DNA from: Cyanophora paradoxa
Taxonomy: Eukaryota; Glaucocystophyceae; Cyanophorales; Cyanophoraceae
DNA: 35,858 bases
NCBI GenBank assembly: GCA_004431415.1
Contig: QPMI01000264.1
Coordinates: forward strand, 1-35,858
Direction: 5' to 3'
Position numbers and translations under genes: made by a program. This document shows positions 21,801-32,116 of this stretch, one piece after another (the stretch's first letter is position 1; each line of letters opens with the position of its first letter). The notes beneath the pieces were generated by a model. It saw only the letters and a list, made by a program, of their open reading frames with translations. It ran no database searches and had not been told where the DNA came from.

Positions 21801-23857
21801 ATGGCGCCGGTTATCCAGCCAATCCAGGCGCCCTCGGGGGCGCGCAACGACGTGGCCTTCGCTCTCTACGAGAAGATAGGCAACCCGAAGCACATTTGCG
21901 CACCGATGGTGCGCTCTGGCGGCGGCGAATCGCGATTAGGGCGCAGAGCGATCGAATCTCGGCGCAGGTGGATCAGAGCGAGCTTGCCTTCCGCATGCTC
22001 ACGCGCCGGTACGGTGTGGACCTCTGCTACACTCCGATGCTGCACAGGTCGGACCCCGCGCTCCGCCCCGCGGCCCTCCGCCCGAGGTTCACACGCGGCC
22101 CCCGCGCGCGCGGCCCTTGCCTCGCGCAGCGTCCTGTTCGCGAAGGAAGAAGCGTACAGGAAAGAGTTCTTCTCGACCATCCCGGAAGATAGGCCCCTCG
22201 CAGTCCAGGCGCGCCCCGCCCCGCCCCGGCCCGCCGGCGCCGTCAGCGACGTGCCGCGGCCGCGCTGACCTCGCCCCCGCCCTCGCCCTCGCCCCGCGCG
22301 CGCAGTTCTGCGCCAACGACCCTGCCGCGCTCCTGCAGGCGGCCTCGCTCGTGGCGGACAGCTGCGACGCCGTCGACATCAACCTGGGTCCGCTCTAGAT
22401 CTCGCTCCGGCCCTGGCTCTCCGCCTAGGCCTGATCTCCGCCTGCGGCCCGAGAGCTCTAGATCCCCGACTGCGGCGCTAGATCTCCAACCCCGGCTCTA
22501 AAGCCGAGCCGAGCCGGGGCGGCCTGCAGGCTGCCCGCAGGGGATCGCGCGGCGCGGGCACTACGGCGCATTCCTCCTGGAAGAGCCGGAGCTCGTCCAC
22601 GACCTGGGTTCGAATCCCCGCGCGGACGATTCTTGACCGAGCCGCCGACCGGTACCCCCCGCAGTCTCCACGCTGAGCCGGAACCTGCCCGTACCCGTCT
22701 GGGCCAAGATTCGCATCCTTAGCTCTGGCCTCCAGAAGACCATCCAGTTCGCCCAGGCAAGCCTCGTACCACCGACCCGCTGTCCGCGTACCCCCCTCAC
22801 GGGGCGGGCCGGCCGGGGTAGATGCTGGAGCGCGCGGGGGCCCAGTTGATCGCGGTGCACGGGCGAACGAAGGAACAGAAGGGACCCACCTCGGGTACCG
22901 CGGACTGGGACGGCGCGCTCCCCCCCCCCCCCCCCCCCGCCCCTCCCCCCCCTGACTTGGAGCGCAGCGATTCGCATCGTAAGGGAGCACGTCTCTGTAC
23001 CCGTCATCGCGAACGGCTCGGTGCGCCCACTCTTTTGCCTGCTTGTGTTCATCGGCGGCAAGTAAACTGAAGCTCACATTGGATCGCGCGCGCCACGCAA
23101 GGTGCACTCGTATGAGGACGTTACGGCCTGCCTCGGCCGCACGGGCGCCGTGGGGGTCATGGCCGCCGGTGCGGCCGCCCCGCACCGCAGCGCCTAGCCT
23201 TCTCCCTCGTGAAATTATATGACTTTTTCTCCCTCAATCTTTCTTGTAGAGGGCCTGCTGGAGAACCCGGCACTCTTCTCGGGGGAGGATGTACCCAAGC
23301 TCCGCCTCGCCAGCGAGTACCTGGACGTGCGCGCAGTACCCCCCCGGCAGATCAGATCAGATGAAATCTGATCTGATTTTATCTGATCTGATCTGAGCGG
23401 GCAGCTCGCGGAGGAGCACGGGACGCCGGTGGGCATGGTCCGCGCGCATCTCTTCCGGATGTACGGCACCTCGGCCCTCGCCGCGGTGCGTCCTCGGATC
23501 TGATCTGAGCTGTCTGATCTGATCTGAACTGATCTGATCTGATCTGATCTGATTCGATCCGCAGGCGCCCGACCTGCGGGACGCGCTGGCGGCCGCCCTG
23601 ACCCTCCCCGCGCTTCGTTCGCACTGGGCGGAGCTCTGCGCCCGCTTCCCGGAGGGCCTGCCCCGCGGGCCCCTGCCCTCCCAGGCGCGCCCTGTAAGCC
23701 CAGCCGAGCCGAGCCGGGCTAAGCTGAGCCTCAGGTGCACGCGGCGGCGGCGGCGCGGATCGCGGCGGCGGAGCGGCAGGCGAAGGCGCGCCAGGAGGCG
23801 GAGGAGGCGCTTCTGGACGGGGGCGGGCTCTTCGGGGGGTTGGCCGGGCCCGACTGA
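21801..23857 (+). CDS. tRNA-dihydrouridine synthase, Dus1 type
   Basis: FMN enzyme that reduces uridine to dihydrouridine in the tRNA D-loop; yeast Dus1 acts on U16/U17. Thirteen exons in phase: 21801-21908, 21968-22047, 22130-22208, 22306-22387, 22530-22607, 22665-22756, 22822-22912, 22968-23020, 23102-23168, 23250-23335, 23405-23485, 23565-23684 and 23735-23857, giving 379 aa. Family blocks: [73 protein letters not shown] with the catalytic-loop cysteine, [48 protein letters not shown] and [18 protein letters not shown]. Four introns need a GC donor (22209, 22757, 22913, 23685); the sites at 22209 and 22913 are forced by strongly conserved protein across the junction. The C-terminus is an Ala/Glu/Arg-rich helix. 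It appears complete and functional. Confidence 0.92.
23336..23564 (+). repeat. Pentanucleotide (CTGAT/ATCAG) repeats filling two adjacent Dus1 introns
   Basis: The introns 23336-23404 and 23486-23564 consist largely of GATCT/GATCA repeats. The first holds both AGATCAGATCAGAT and its complement ATCTGATCTGAT and could fold on itself; the second is (GATCT)n with few interruptions. The 81-nt exon between them carries no repeat. Confidence 0.85.
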
Positions 23858-25002
23858 GGGACGGCGCACGGGGCCCGGTAATCGAGCGTCTGCAGTGGGG
23901 GCCTGTTCTTTCGCGGCTTGGAGACGAACGTTCTTTCACTCGTGCTGGAGTTCGGCCCCTTAGCCTCTTCCGCCCCCCCCCCCCCCTCCCCCCCCCGGGG
24001 CCGGCCCACCCATCCAGCCCCGGCCGGCCCGCGCGCTGGCCCGAGCGCGGTCGCTGTCGGCCCCTGTCGCTCAATTTGATTCGATCCAGTACAGCTTTGG
24101 CAGAGACTGGCCCGTGGTTTTCTCTCATTCCGAGTCCTCTTCAAGGCTTCTTCTCTCGAGCCTGCTCTAGATCTAGATCTAGATCTAGATCTGTTCTCTC
24201 TCTCCTTCCCAAGCTTGTCAAGGGAGACCCCGCCAACCTCGCCACGGCCAGGCTGATGAGAGATACATTTATTTGCATTTATTCAAGCAAGTGTCTTCCC
24301 ACAAGTTCCCACTTGGTTATGCGATTTATCTTTCATGACGCCGATTGCGCATGCAAGCCCAGCTTCGAATTCATGTGCATCGACGGCGATTTCGAATTCG
24401 ACAAAGATGAATCGATATCCGCCTTGAAATTCGAGGGCGCATGCGCGGGCTCGTACAGCACGATGAAAGGCCGCAGATGCGATGTTTTCGAATTTACAGC
24501 CCGAGTTTGCGTTTGAAATTAATAGGCGGCGGCTTTCATTACACGCCGAGTGGAACGGATTCATAGAGACTAGTACTGGGAGCGATTCCGAGCGAATGAA
24601 GTGAGCTTCGGAATTCCGAATTCGAACTTCGGAAGTTCGCGATTCGACCGTCGATCGGGAACAGCCGCACTGCGGCGGCAGCCTGAGCTGCAGCCTGCAG
24701 CCTACACTGGTACAGCCTGCAGCCTGCAGCCTGCAGGCTGCGCTGCTGCGCATGCGCATGCGGTTTCTATATATCTCTCATGAATCATGATACATAAATT
24801 TAAATTTCCGATCGCCGTTGAACCAGTGCGGCAGTGCCGTCTCGGCGTGCACGGCGTGCGCGTGCGCGTGTTATAGAAATTCAACGGCACGAATTATGTG
24901 ACCGTTGTGACGTACATGCACGTGCCGCGGTGACGCAACATTGTGTACCTTACAGACTGTCGTTTCGATTTTCCGCAATGTGTGTTATAGTATCAACTTA
25001 TA
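23858..25002. other. Intergenic, repeat-rich, no gene recognised
   Basis: Begins with the Dus1-like 3' region, including poly-C runs near 23971-23997. Contains a (TCTAGA)n run at 24163-24192, EcoRI/TTCGAA-type palindromes around 24365-24650 (TTCGAATTC words), and CAGCCTGCAGCCTGCAG repeats around 24690-24740. Open frames here are short and show no family signal. Confidence 0.5.
24163..24192 (+). repeat. (TCTAGA)n run
   Basis: Five uninterrupted near-copies of the palindromic hexamer TCTAGA/AGATCT. Shorter versions occur across the window, for example near 2740, 5895, 14760, 14850 and 18187. Confidence 0.85.
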
Positions 25003-25175
25003 GAGAGCCTTCTCATCGCTTCGGCGACCGCCAGGCCCTGGTACCGAGTACTCCGGGGCAATCGCTAGCGCGAACCGTCGGACGACGGACGCGGCGCCGG
25101 CGATCGCTTAAAAAAGGCCCCGGCCCGATCCGAGCCCATGGCCGGCGGGCATAGTGAACATAGTGCCAAAATGTC
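25003..25175 (+). repeat. Dispersed repeat element, diverged copy
   Basis: About 170 bp starting GAGAGCCTTCTCATCGCT and ending near CATAGTGAACATAGTGCC. It recurs at 26136-26308 and 31401-31573. This copy differs from the other two by real substitutions, for example GGCAATCGCTAG against GGCGATCGCCAG, so it is older. No coding potential is evident. Confidence 0.8.
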
Positions 25176-25981
25176 GCCCCGTAGGCTCGAAGTCGACGGT
25201 CGACGTCGACCGTCGACGACGAGTCGACGACTTCGAAATTCGAATTCACGTCGACTTTGGTAACATGAAACCACCGATGATTGGTCAGCAGGCCACTCTA
25301 CCCGAAACCGACGGTCTACTTACTGTAAACGTGAGACCTCCGGCAGCACTTAATATTCAGCGCTATTAATATTCGGCGTAGGCTCATGCACGGCGCCGAA
25401 TATTTAAAATTTAAACTGCCAGAATTGTGCAGATGTATGGGAAAAAATCGATTACTATACCCGCCACCGAGGCTGACTGGCTGTGTTCCCGAAAATATGA
25501 TGCCGACGAACCACAATGTCGGCTCATTTTTCGGATTTTGCCGAAATTATTTTTCGGGTTTTGCATGTTTTACGTATCCCGGTACCGGCCTACTACCGGG
25601 TTCCGGGGTACGTGTACATAAATCGGTTATAAATTTCGATTAATATTAACGCGTATACGGCGTACTAATATATATCATAGTATATACGTACCGGAGTTCG
25701 TCAGCTCCGGTCCAGCCTCCGGAGCTAGCGCTCGATAGCGAGGCCCGGCCCGCCCGGGGGCCGGAGCTCGAATTAGTGCGTTCCGGAGCTTGTTGTTGCG
25801 GAGTTTAAAGCCTCAAAGGAATCAATTGCAATGGAAGTTATTAACCAATTTGAGCTGAAAGTTCCAGATGCATGCAATGATTATAGAACATACCTTCGGG
25901 CAATTGCAAGAAATTCCGATTCATCTGCGAACACATAGGGTTCAGAGCGTAATTGGTCGGGCTCAAGACTCGAGAGTCGAG
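25176..25981. other. AT-rich intergenic stretch
   Basis: No gene recognised. Includes GTCGAC palindromes near 25192-25250 (GTCGACGTCGAC-type), AATATT words near 25350-25405, TATATA near 25668-25690, and a return to GC-rich sequence at 25690-25800. It separates the older repeat copy from the large duplicated unit. Confidence 0.45.
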
Positions 25982-26135
25982 TCTATGCGCGGGGCAGATC
26001 TAGCGATCCAATTGAATAGAGAATCTCTATGCGAGCAAGCTCGCAGCGCTACGGGAGGCGGGCACGCACTGCAGGCGTTGGCGTTGGCTGGTGCGACGAA
26101 CTTGAAGCAGCTCCTGCGCAAGCGATCGCCGGTCA

Positions 26136-26308
26136 GAGAGCCTTCTCATCGCTCCGGCGATCGCTAGGCCCTGGTACCGAGTACTCCGGGGCGATCGCCA
26201 GCGCGAACCGTCGGACGACGGACGCGGCGCCGGCGATCGCTTGAAAAAGGCCCCGGCCAGATCCGAGCCCACGGCCGGCGGGCATAGTGAACATAGTGCC
26301 AAAATTTC
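26136..26308 (+). repeat. Dispersed repeat element, copy in unit A
   Basis: Same element as at 25003-25175, here with several GCGATCGC octamers (near 26113, 26155, 26196 and 26237). It sits downstream of the 3' end of the unknown minus-strand gene. Confidence 0.85.
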
Positions 26309-26854
26309 GCTCCGAAAACACGCTTTTTAGAAGGATCGGAAGAAAGCGCGCCCAGGCAGGTCCGAGGGGCGGTTCCGGGACGTACCTACTGACTCAGAGC
26401 TGCTTGCGCTGGGCCCGCCGGGCGACGCCATGGTTGAGAGATCGAATCCCTGCGCGCCGCCTTACAGCGGCCGAGGAAGGGGCGACGGCTGCAGAATTCG
26501 ATGATGTGAACCTCGGACAAGCGAAAGCGTGTAGCTAGCGCGCCGCCGGCGCCGCGGGTGAGCCGATGAAGCGAGCGATGTGTACTCCTCGCGTGCGCGG
26601 GCGCGGCGAAGTCGCCTGCGGGGCGGGCGTGGCGCCGCGGGGCTGAGCACGGCGCGCGCGCTGCGAAGCGCTATGCGCGAGCTTTGCGCGAGCTTTGCGT
26701 CGACGCCGCGCGCCTCACTTTCGAAGGTCGGGGTACCCCCCGACTCATTCCCCCTAAACTTGGGGGCTCGGTGGCTTAAAAGCGAAGGCTCTGGGGTACA
26801 TCGACGAAATTTGACTTGCTCCACAAAATTGCAAGGCGCTCAAGAACTCTACGC

Positions 26855-29800
26855 TCACTGGAAGTTCAACTGCGGCCCTACAAACTGCTTGCACCGCTCC
26901 ACTAGCTCATCTAGTCTACCTGGGTCAGCAAACCGATCCTCCTCGGCCACTAGCGGCTTGCGGAACCATTCTTTCGCAACCGCAACAAATGGTGCGCAGT
27001 CCATTGGGCTGCGCTGGTGGTGCCCGGCGCATACCACCCGACCCCATCGAGGCGAGAAAAGAATCTCGAGCACGCGGTCAGCTCGGCATCTTGCCTTGAA
27101 GATGGAGCCAGCGGTCGTGTGGAAGGTCATATCATGCACAGGCTCCGAGAGCTGAAGGAGGGCCTGCACTAATGCAGCGGCGTGACTCTTGATGGTGACT
27201 CTGCTCGTGATATATATGAGCTCGAGGCAATCAGCAAGAGTGGTTACTGATATCCATGGACAGAAAAAAGGAAACCACAAGTAGAAAAAGGAAGAGGCGC
27301 ACGGCCAGTGGTCCCACTCGAGATTGGTGAAGCCCCGGAGGATAACCATTGTTGCCTCCGGTGTTGTTCCCGGTACATCAAGCCGGTGCACTTGACTGGA
27401 GACGCTGCAGCGCGCGGCACCTTGCGTGGCCGTGCACTCCAGTGCACCGTCGTTTGGCGGTAGGCGAGCCAGCTTCTCGACGTACGCACGTGCTGCGGGG
27501 CTCGCTGCCCTCGCGTCCCGTATCGCGGTTGCGACCACGGCGATGCTCCCCCGTACCGATCTGGAGCCTCCTTCCTCCCGTGACATTGCAGGGAACCAGT
27601 GCAGTTTCGCCTTCAGGGTATTGCTCAGCGCGTTGAAGTATCGGTTCTCGGTGTTCGCCACGCTGCGACGCGCCAAGTCAGAGCACGTTCAGCGGGAGAA
27701 GGAAATAAGAAGGAAAAGAAACAAAGGAAAAGAAAGAAAAGAGAAGGGGGTACGCGGACCGTCTGTACAAGCAGGACAGGATGGGTGTCGGAATAGGCCG
27801 CTCAGGTGTGCCTAGCCATAGAGGCTTGTTTCGCCTCGTGTATGGCGGAGGCACATACGCCTCAACATCGATGTCCACATCGACCAATTGTCCCGCGCCG
27901 TTTGGCTGAGTTTCTCGTGAGCTTGAGCATTTGCGATAACCGTTGCTCGTACCTGTTGGACTTTCCGTGTAGTTCTCCTGTATGCCGTCGCGCCGAGTTC
28001 GTCCACCTCGGGTACTCCTCTCCAGAGTCGTTGCCCCCATTCAGCATCCGGTGTGTTAGAACATCTGACTTGGAGCCCATCTGTTCCAGCACTGCAGCCA
28101 CTTGCTTCAGAGCCTGAAAGCTGTTCTCCGCTGCGCGACCTGTACCGTATTTCTCCTGCACCGGAATTAGAGTTCAGTAACCCCTTCTGTGGCGTCGTCT
28201 TCGTACCCTCGCACGCACCGCCAGCTCTGGCTTCATGCGCAGCCGGGTGAAGAGCTCGTTCGCCGGCGCTTCGTGGTGGAGAACGGCAGGGTTTCCCATT
28301 GCCTCGTGGCACGCCTGTGGAGAACGGCAGGGTACGCGCATCAGCTCCACGTGTCGGGGGGGGGGGGTACGCGTAGCGAAGGGGGAGGGGGGTTGGAGGG
28401 GGGGGTAGTCGAACCTCCATTGGACTTGGCGCCTGTTCGGGAGCCGGGCCTGGGTCTTGACCTGCTTGCCGCGCGGCCTCCCACGCTGCTCGCGCCCGCC
28501 TTGCGTTGCCGTGCTCCTCGTCGTCGAATGCCTTGGCTAGATCTACAAGGCCTTTGAATATGAGCTGGTTGGCAATTGTCGCCCACCGCCGAAAACGCGA
28601 TTTGCGGACAAGGTCTGAGAAGATAATGCCGACTGATATGCTGCTTGCCGGCCCTGCAAGAAGGCGAAGAAGCTCCTTGCCGCTCTTCCGAACAGCCTGC
28701 AGGACCTGCACATCGCTTGCAATCTTGCCGCCACGACCGACATCCCTGTTGCCTCCGTACGCGTTGCACTTCCGAAGAAGCTTCTTCACCTCCGGGTACG
28801 ACACGAGATCGTCCTGCGCCTTGCGCTTCCGCCCTTTCCCACGTGGCAACTCTTCCACCAACGCGGCCTCTGCAGCTGCTGCTGCAAGCTCCACACATGC
28901 ATGAAGCCTGCGTCGCCATTGGTAAGAAAAAAAACTTTACCCCCCCCCGCCCCCCCCCCCCCCCCCGGATGCATACCACAGCTGGAGTGATTCGCCTTCC
29001 CGTGTCTGCTGCTGTGCTGCGTGCACTGATTGAGCGAGACTGCGGAACTGGCCCTTCATTTCTTCCTTCGTGCCAAGGTACATTGCTTGCTGGCTGAGCC
29101 CGAGAGTCGCTTGCATACGCAGAAGGTTGATTTCAGACTGTCCGTTTGTGACCTAATATAAAATTAAGAACATGTTACGAAAAGACAGAGCATGAAAGCA
29201 TCGTGCACCTCCATGAAAGCATTTGCAAGACCTTGTGCCCGTGCAGGCTCACGGTCCAACTCAGCGTCTCCTGGCCGCAGGGCCAGAAGCTGTGTGAGCA
29301 CAGCAGCAGCTGAGCGGATCTCGCCATCATCAGGGGCTGCATCACATTTCGGTTTTCAAAATAGAATGCAGTGATTTGAAGGGACGTACTGTAGAAATCG
29401 AGTGATGAATTGCTCGATCGCCCGTAGAAGAACACCTCTATCCAGAGCGATAGGAACATCTTCGATTCAACAGCGTATGATCGTTTGTCATCGCTAGTAC
29501 TTGTGTCATCCTTGCCCTCCTGAAAGTCCAGAGACAAGATGACCTGACCGGGCAGCAAGTAAGCAGAAGAAGCACGAGGCAAGCTGGCATGGACACGTGC
29601 CAGATCTATCTCTCGCAGTCGTCTCTCACGGATGTAGATCTTGTTGGTATAGAAGCTCGTCACCCGGGCCTTTAGCCAGTCGTAGTGCCTGGCTCGAAGG
29701 TCCGTATCCACTGCAAACTCACCGTGCGCCCCTGGCACGCCAAGGCCCAGAAATGCACACTGTGCCTGCAGTGAGTGCCGTGCTTCAACTGGCCAAGATA

Positions 29801-31123
29801 GATAGATGCTTACGTCCATATCAATGAGCTCATCGAGTTGAGAAGAGCTTGAGGTATCTTCCTTGTCGCCAGCAGCTATATCAGCATCTGGATGAGGGTC
29901 GGGACCGGTGCGCTGAAGGCTTGGCGATTCGAGTGCGACCTAAATGCAGTATCTCATGGCGAATCTCAAGCTAAAGAAGATCGAGGACGCACAGTGCTCA
30001 TGAAGTGCTTCAGAGCATGGAGATCCTCCAGTGTCCGTGTCCGGTTCTTTGCTGGTTCACCTCGAAACTGCAACCGACAAGCGTTCGCCTGAGCTTGCCG
30101 AGCCGCTTCTGTCACCTGGATAAGTTGGTCTTAGATTCCATTCGATCAATTCTTTGAGCTGCAGAGCACCTCATCAAGCCAATCAACACAACTCTGAAAT
30201 TTGGGGCCTCGAAACGCTCCCTTTGTGCCCACAAACAGGTTGCGCAGTGCACGCAAGCATCTGGCAGGGGGCAGGTCGACGATGATGTCCTCCACATAAT
30301 GCACTTGGGGGTCCAGATCTGCAAACATGATAAGACAAAGAGGCGGCGTGCAGATTTCACAGAGAAACGCACAGATCTCGAAGGGTGCATGTGCTTGTCG
30401 CCTTCTGCCAGCGCCACCAGCGTCGCCGCCCGCTGCGCCGTCCAGGGCGCCACCCGCCGCGCCGCCTCCCGTGCCGCCTCCCGCGCCGCCTCCCGCGCCG
30501 CCTCCCGCGCCGCCTCCCGCGCCGCCTCCCGCGCCGCGCACCGGGCCGGGGGAGGGGAGGGACAGGGCCGGGGGGGGGGCGGGCCCGGGGGAGGGGCGGG
30601 GCCGGGGGAGGGACGGGCCCGGGGGAGGGGCGGGGCCGGGGGAGGGGGGGGCGGGGGGAGGGGCGGCCCGGGGGAGGGGCGGGCCCGGGGGAGGGGCGGG
30701 CCCGGGGGAGGGCGGGGCCGGGGGAGGGGGGGGGCGGGGGGAGGGGCGGGCCCGGGGGAGGGGCGGGCCCGGGGGAGGGGCGGGCCCGGGGGGAGGGGCG
30801 GGGCCGGGGGAGGGACGGGCCCGGGGGAGGGGCGGCCCGGGGGAGGGACGGGCCCGGGGGAGGGGCGGGGCCGGGGGAGGGGCGGGGCCCGGGGGAGGGG
30901 GAGGGGCGGGGACAAGCTCAAGGCCGGAGCCGCCCCCGAGGCCGCCCACGAGGCCACCACCCGCCGCGCGGCCCGCCAGAAGGGGGTTGGGAGATGAGCT
31001 GGAGGTCCACTCCATCTCTTCCTCCCCAAAGAGTGTGCTCCTGGGGTCGACATGCTGCGCAGTCGGGCATAAGACACCGAAAAGCAGCGATCGCTTGGCC
31101 AATGAGAAGGCGGTGGACGTCAA
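26855..31123 (-). CDS. Unrecognised multi-exon gene in unit A
   Basis: I do not recognise this protein. Well-supported exons, 5' to 3': a proline-rich exon ending at 30170 with FRGPKFQSCVDWLDE; 30115-29993 (TEAARQAQANACRLQFRGEP); 29939-29814 (ending SSSSQLDELIDMD); 29765-29390 (RHYDWLKARVTSFYTNKIYI, YAVESKMFLSLWIEVFFYG); 29336-29179 (PDDGEIRSAAAVLTQLLALR); 29152-28977 (GQSEINLLRMQATLGLSQQA); 28907 to about 28420 (LVSYPEVKKLLRKCNAYGGN). Probable further exons lie near 28320-28200, 28171-28010 and 27990-27770, then a last exon to 26855 ending KQFVGPQLNFQ. Phases match at the first five junctions (GTACGT, GTAAGC, GTAACA and similar donors). Many helical segments, no clear membrane protein pattern, no transposase or polymerase motif seen. 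The 5' end is uncertain (31123 is not an ATG). Confidence 0.5.
28908..28976 (-). other. Intron of the unknown gene with poly-C/poly-G run
   Basis: Between two supported exons. On the plus strand it contains long C runs with few interruptions next to an A-run (28926-28934). The same intron in unit B (about 34163-34225) has a different run length. Confidence 0.6.
30440..30912. repeat. GC-rich coding minisatellite (proline-rich on the minus strand)
   Basis: First a (CGCCGCCTCCCG)n block at about 30460-30535, then units of GGGGGAGGGGCGGGCCC or GGGGGAGGGACGGGCCC type to about 30910. On the minus strand it reads in frame as Pro/Ala/Arg/Ser repeats such as PPLPRARPSPGPAPPP in the first exon of the unknown gene. 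The G-runs of three to ten bases could form G-quadruplexes. The frame stays open on both strands, which comes from composition. Confidence 0.85.
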
Positions 31124-31246
31124 GCCCGCGGCGACCGTTAGAACTGAGAACCCAGAAGCGATCGCCGGCCCAGCAGCTCTTTGTTAGAGGTCGGACTCGC
31201 TGGGTATGGCGCCGAACACAAAGCGATCGCCGAGCAATGAGAAGGC
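31074..31246 (+). other. Junction segment between units A and B, rich in GCGATCGC
   Basis: The last part of unit A. It has GCGATCGC near 31088, 31158 and 31222 and two copies of CAATGAGAAGGC, the second ending exactly where unit B begins. Upstream regulatory sequence of the unit A gene may lie here. Whether this segment also ends unit B cannot be seen. Confidence 0.5.
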
Positions 31247-31400
31247 TCTATGCGCGGGGCAGATCTAGCGATCCAATTGAATAGAGAATCTCTATGCGAG
31301 CAAGCTCGCAGCGCTACGGGAGGCGGGCACGCACTGCAGGCGTTGGCGTTGGCTGGTGCGACGAACTTGAAGCAGCTCCTGCGCAAGCGATCGCCGGTCA

Positions 31401-31573
31401 GAGAGCCTTCTCATCGCTCCGGCGATCGCTAGGCCCTGGTACCGAGTACTCCGGGGCGATCGCCAGCGCGAACCGTCGGACGACGGACGCGGCGCCGGCG
31501 ATCGCTTGAAAAAGGCCCCGGCCAGATCCGAGCCCACGGCCGGCGGGCATAGTGAACATAGTGCCAAAATTTC
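31401..31573 (+). repeat. Dispersed repeat element, copy in unit B
   Basis: Matches 26136-26308 essentially base for base and is diverged from 25003-25175. Carries the same GCGATCGC octamers. Confidence 0.85.
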
Positions 31574-32116
31574 GCTCCGAAAACACGCTTTTTAGAAGGA
31601 TCGGAAGAAAGCGCGCCCAGGCAGGTCCGAGGGGCGGTTCCGGGACGTACCTACTGACTCAGAGCTGCTTGCGCTGGGCCCGCCGGGCGACGCCATGGTT
31701 GAGAGATCGAATCCTGCGCGCCGCCTTACAGCGGCCGAGGAAGGGGCGACGGCTGCAGAATTCGATGATGTGAACCTCGGACAAGCGAAAGCGTGTAGCT
31801 AGCGCGCCGCCGGCGCCGCGGGTGAGCCGATGAAGCGAGCGATGTGTACTCCTCGCGTGCGCGGGCGCGGCGAAGTCGCCTGCGGGGCGGGCGTGGCGCC
31901 GCGGGGCTGAGCACGGCGCGCGCGCTGCGAAGCGCTATGCGCGAGCTTTGCGCGAGCTTTGCGTCGACGCCGCGCGCCTCACTTTCGAAGGTCGGGTACC
32001 CCCCGACTCATTCCCCCTAACTTGGGGGCTCGGTGGCTTAAAAGCGAAGGCTCTGGGGTACATCGACGAAATTTGACTTGCTCCACAAAATTGCAAGGCG
32101 CTCAAGAACTCTACGC

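Larger units (their letters stand above)
25982..31246. repeat. Large direct repeat, unit A (5265 bp)
   Basis: The sequence from TCTATGCGCGGGGCAGATCT at 25982 recurs at 31247 and stays matched to the window end, with the offset drifting from 5265 to about 5246 through small indels. Unit A is complete and is followed directly by unit B. It contains one copy of the 170-bp dispersed repeat and an unrecognised multi-exon minus-strand gene. Confidence 0.9.

Noticed and set aside
22596-22620. tRNA T-arm-like GGGTTCGAATCCC
   Set aside because: It lies on the exon 5/intron junction of the Dus1-like gene and there is no acceptor, D or anticodon stem around it at tRNA spacing. Similar words at 20055-20072 and 20432-20446 are also lone.
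25982-31246. LTR retrotransposon explaining the large repeat
   Set aside because: No reverse transcriptase, integrase or RNase H motif, no primer-binding site, and the repeat spans the whole gene rather than its ends.
30299-31284. Long plus-strand open frames of Gly/Arg/Ala repeats
   Set aside because: Shadows of the GC-rich minisatellite; the minus frame continues into well-mixed, spliced exons.
26100-31510. GCGATCGC as a cyanobacterial HIP1 signal or sign of cyanobacterial DNA
   Set aside because: The octamer is confined to one eukaryotic repeat neighbourhood and the flanking genes are spliced.
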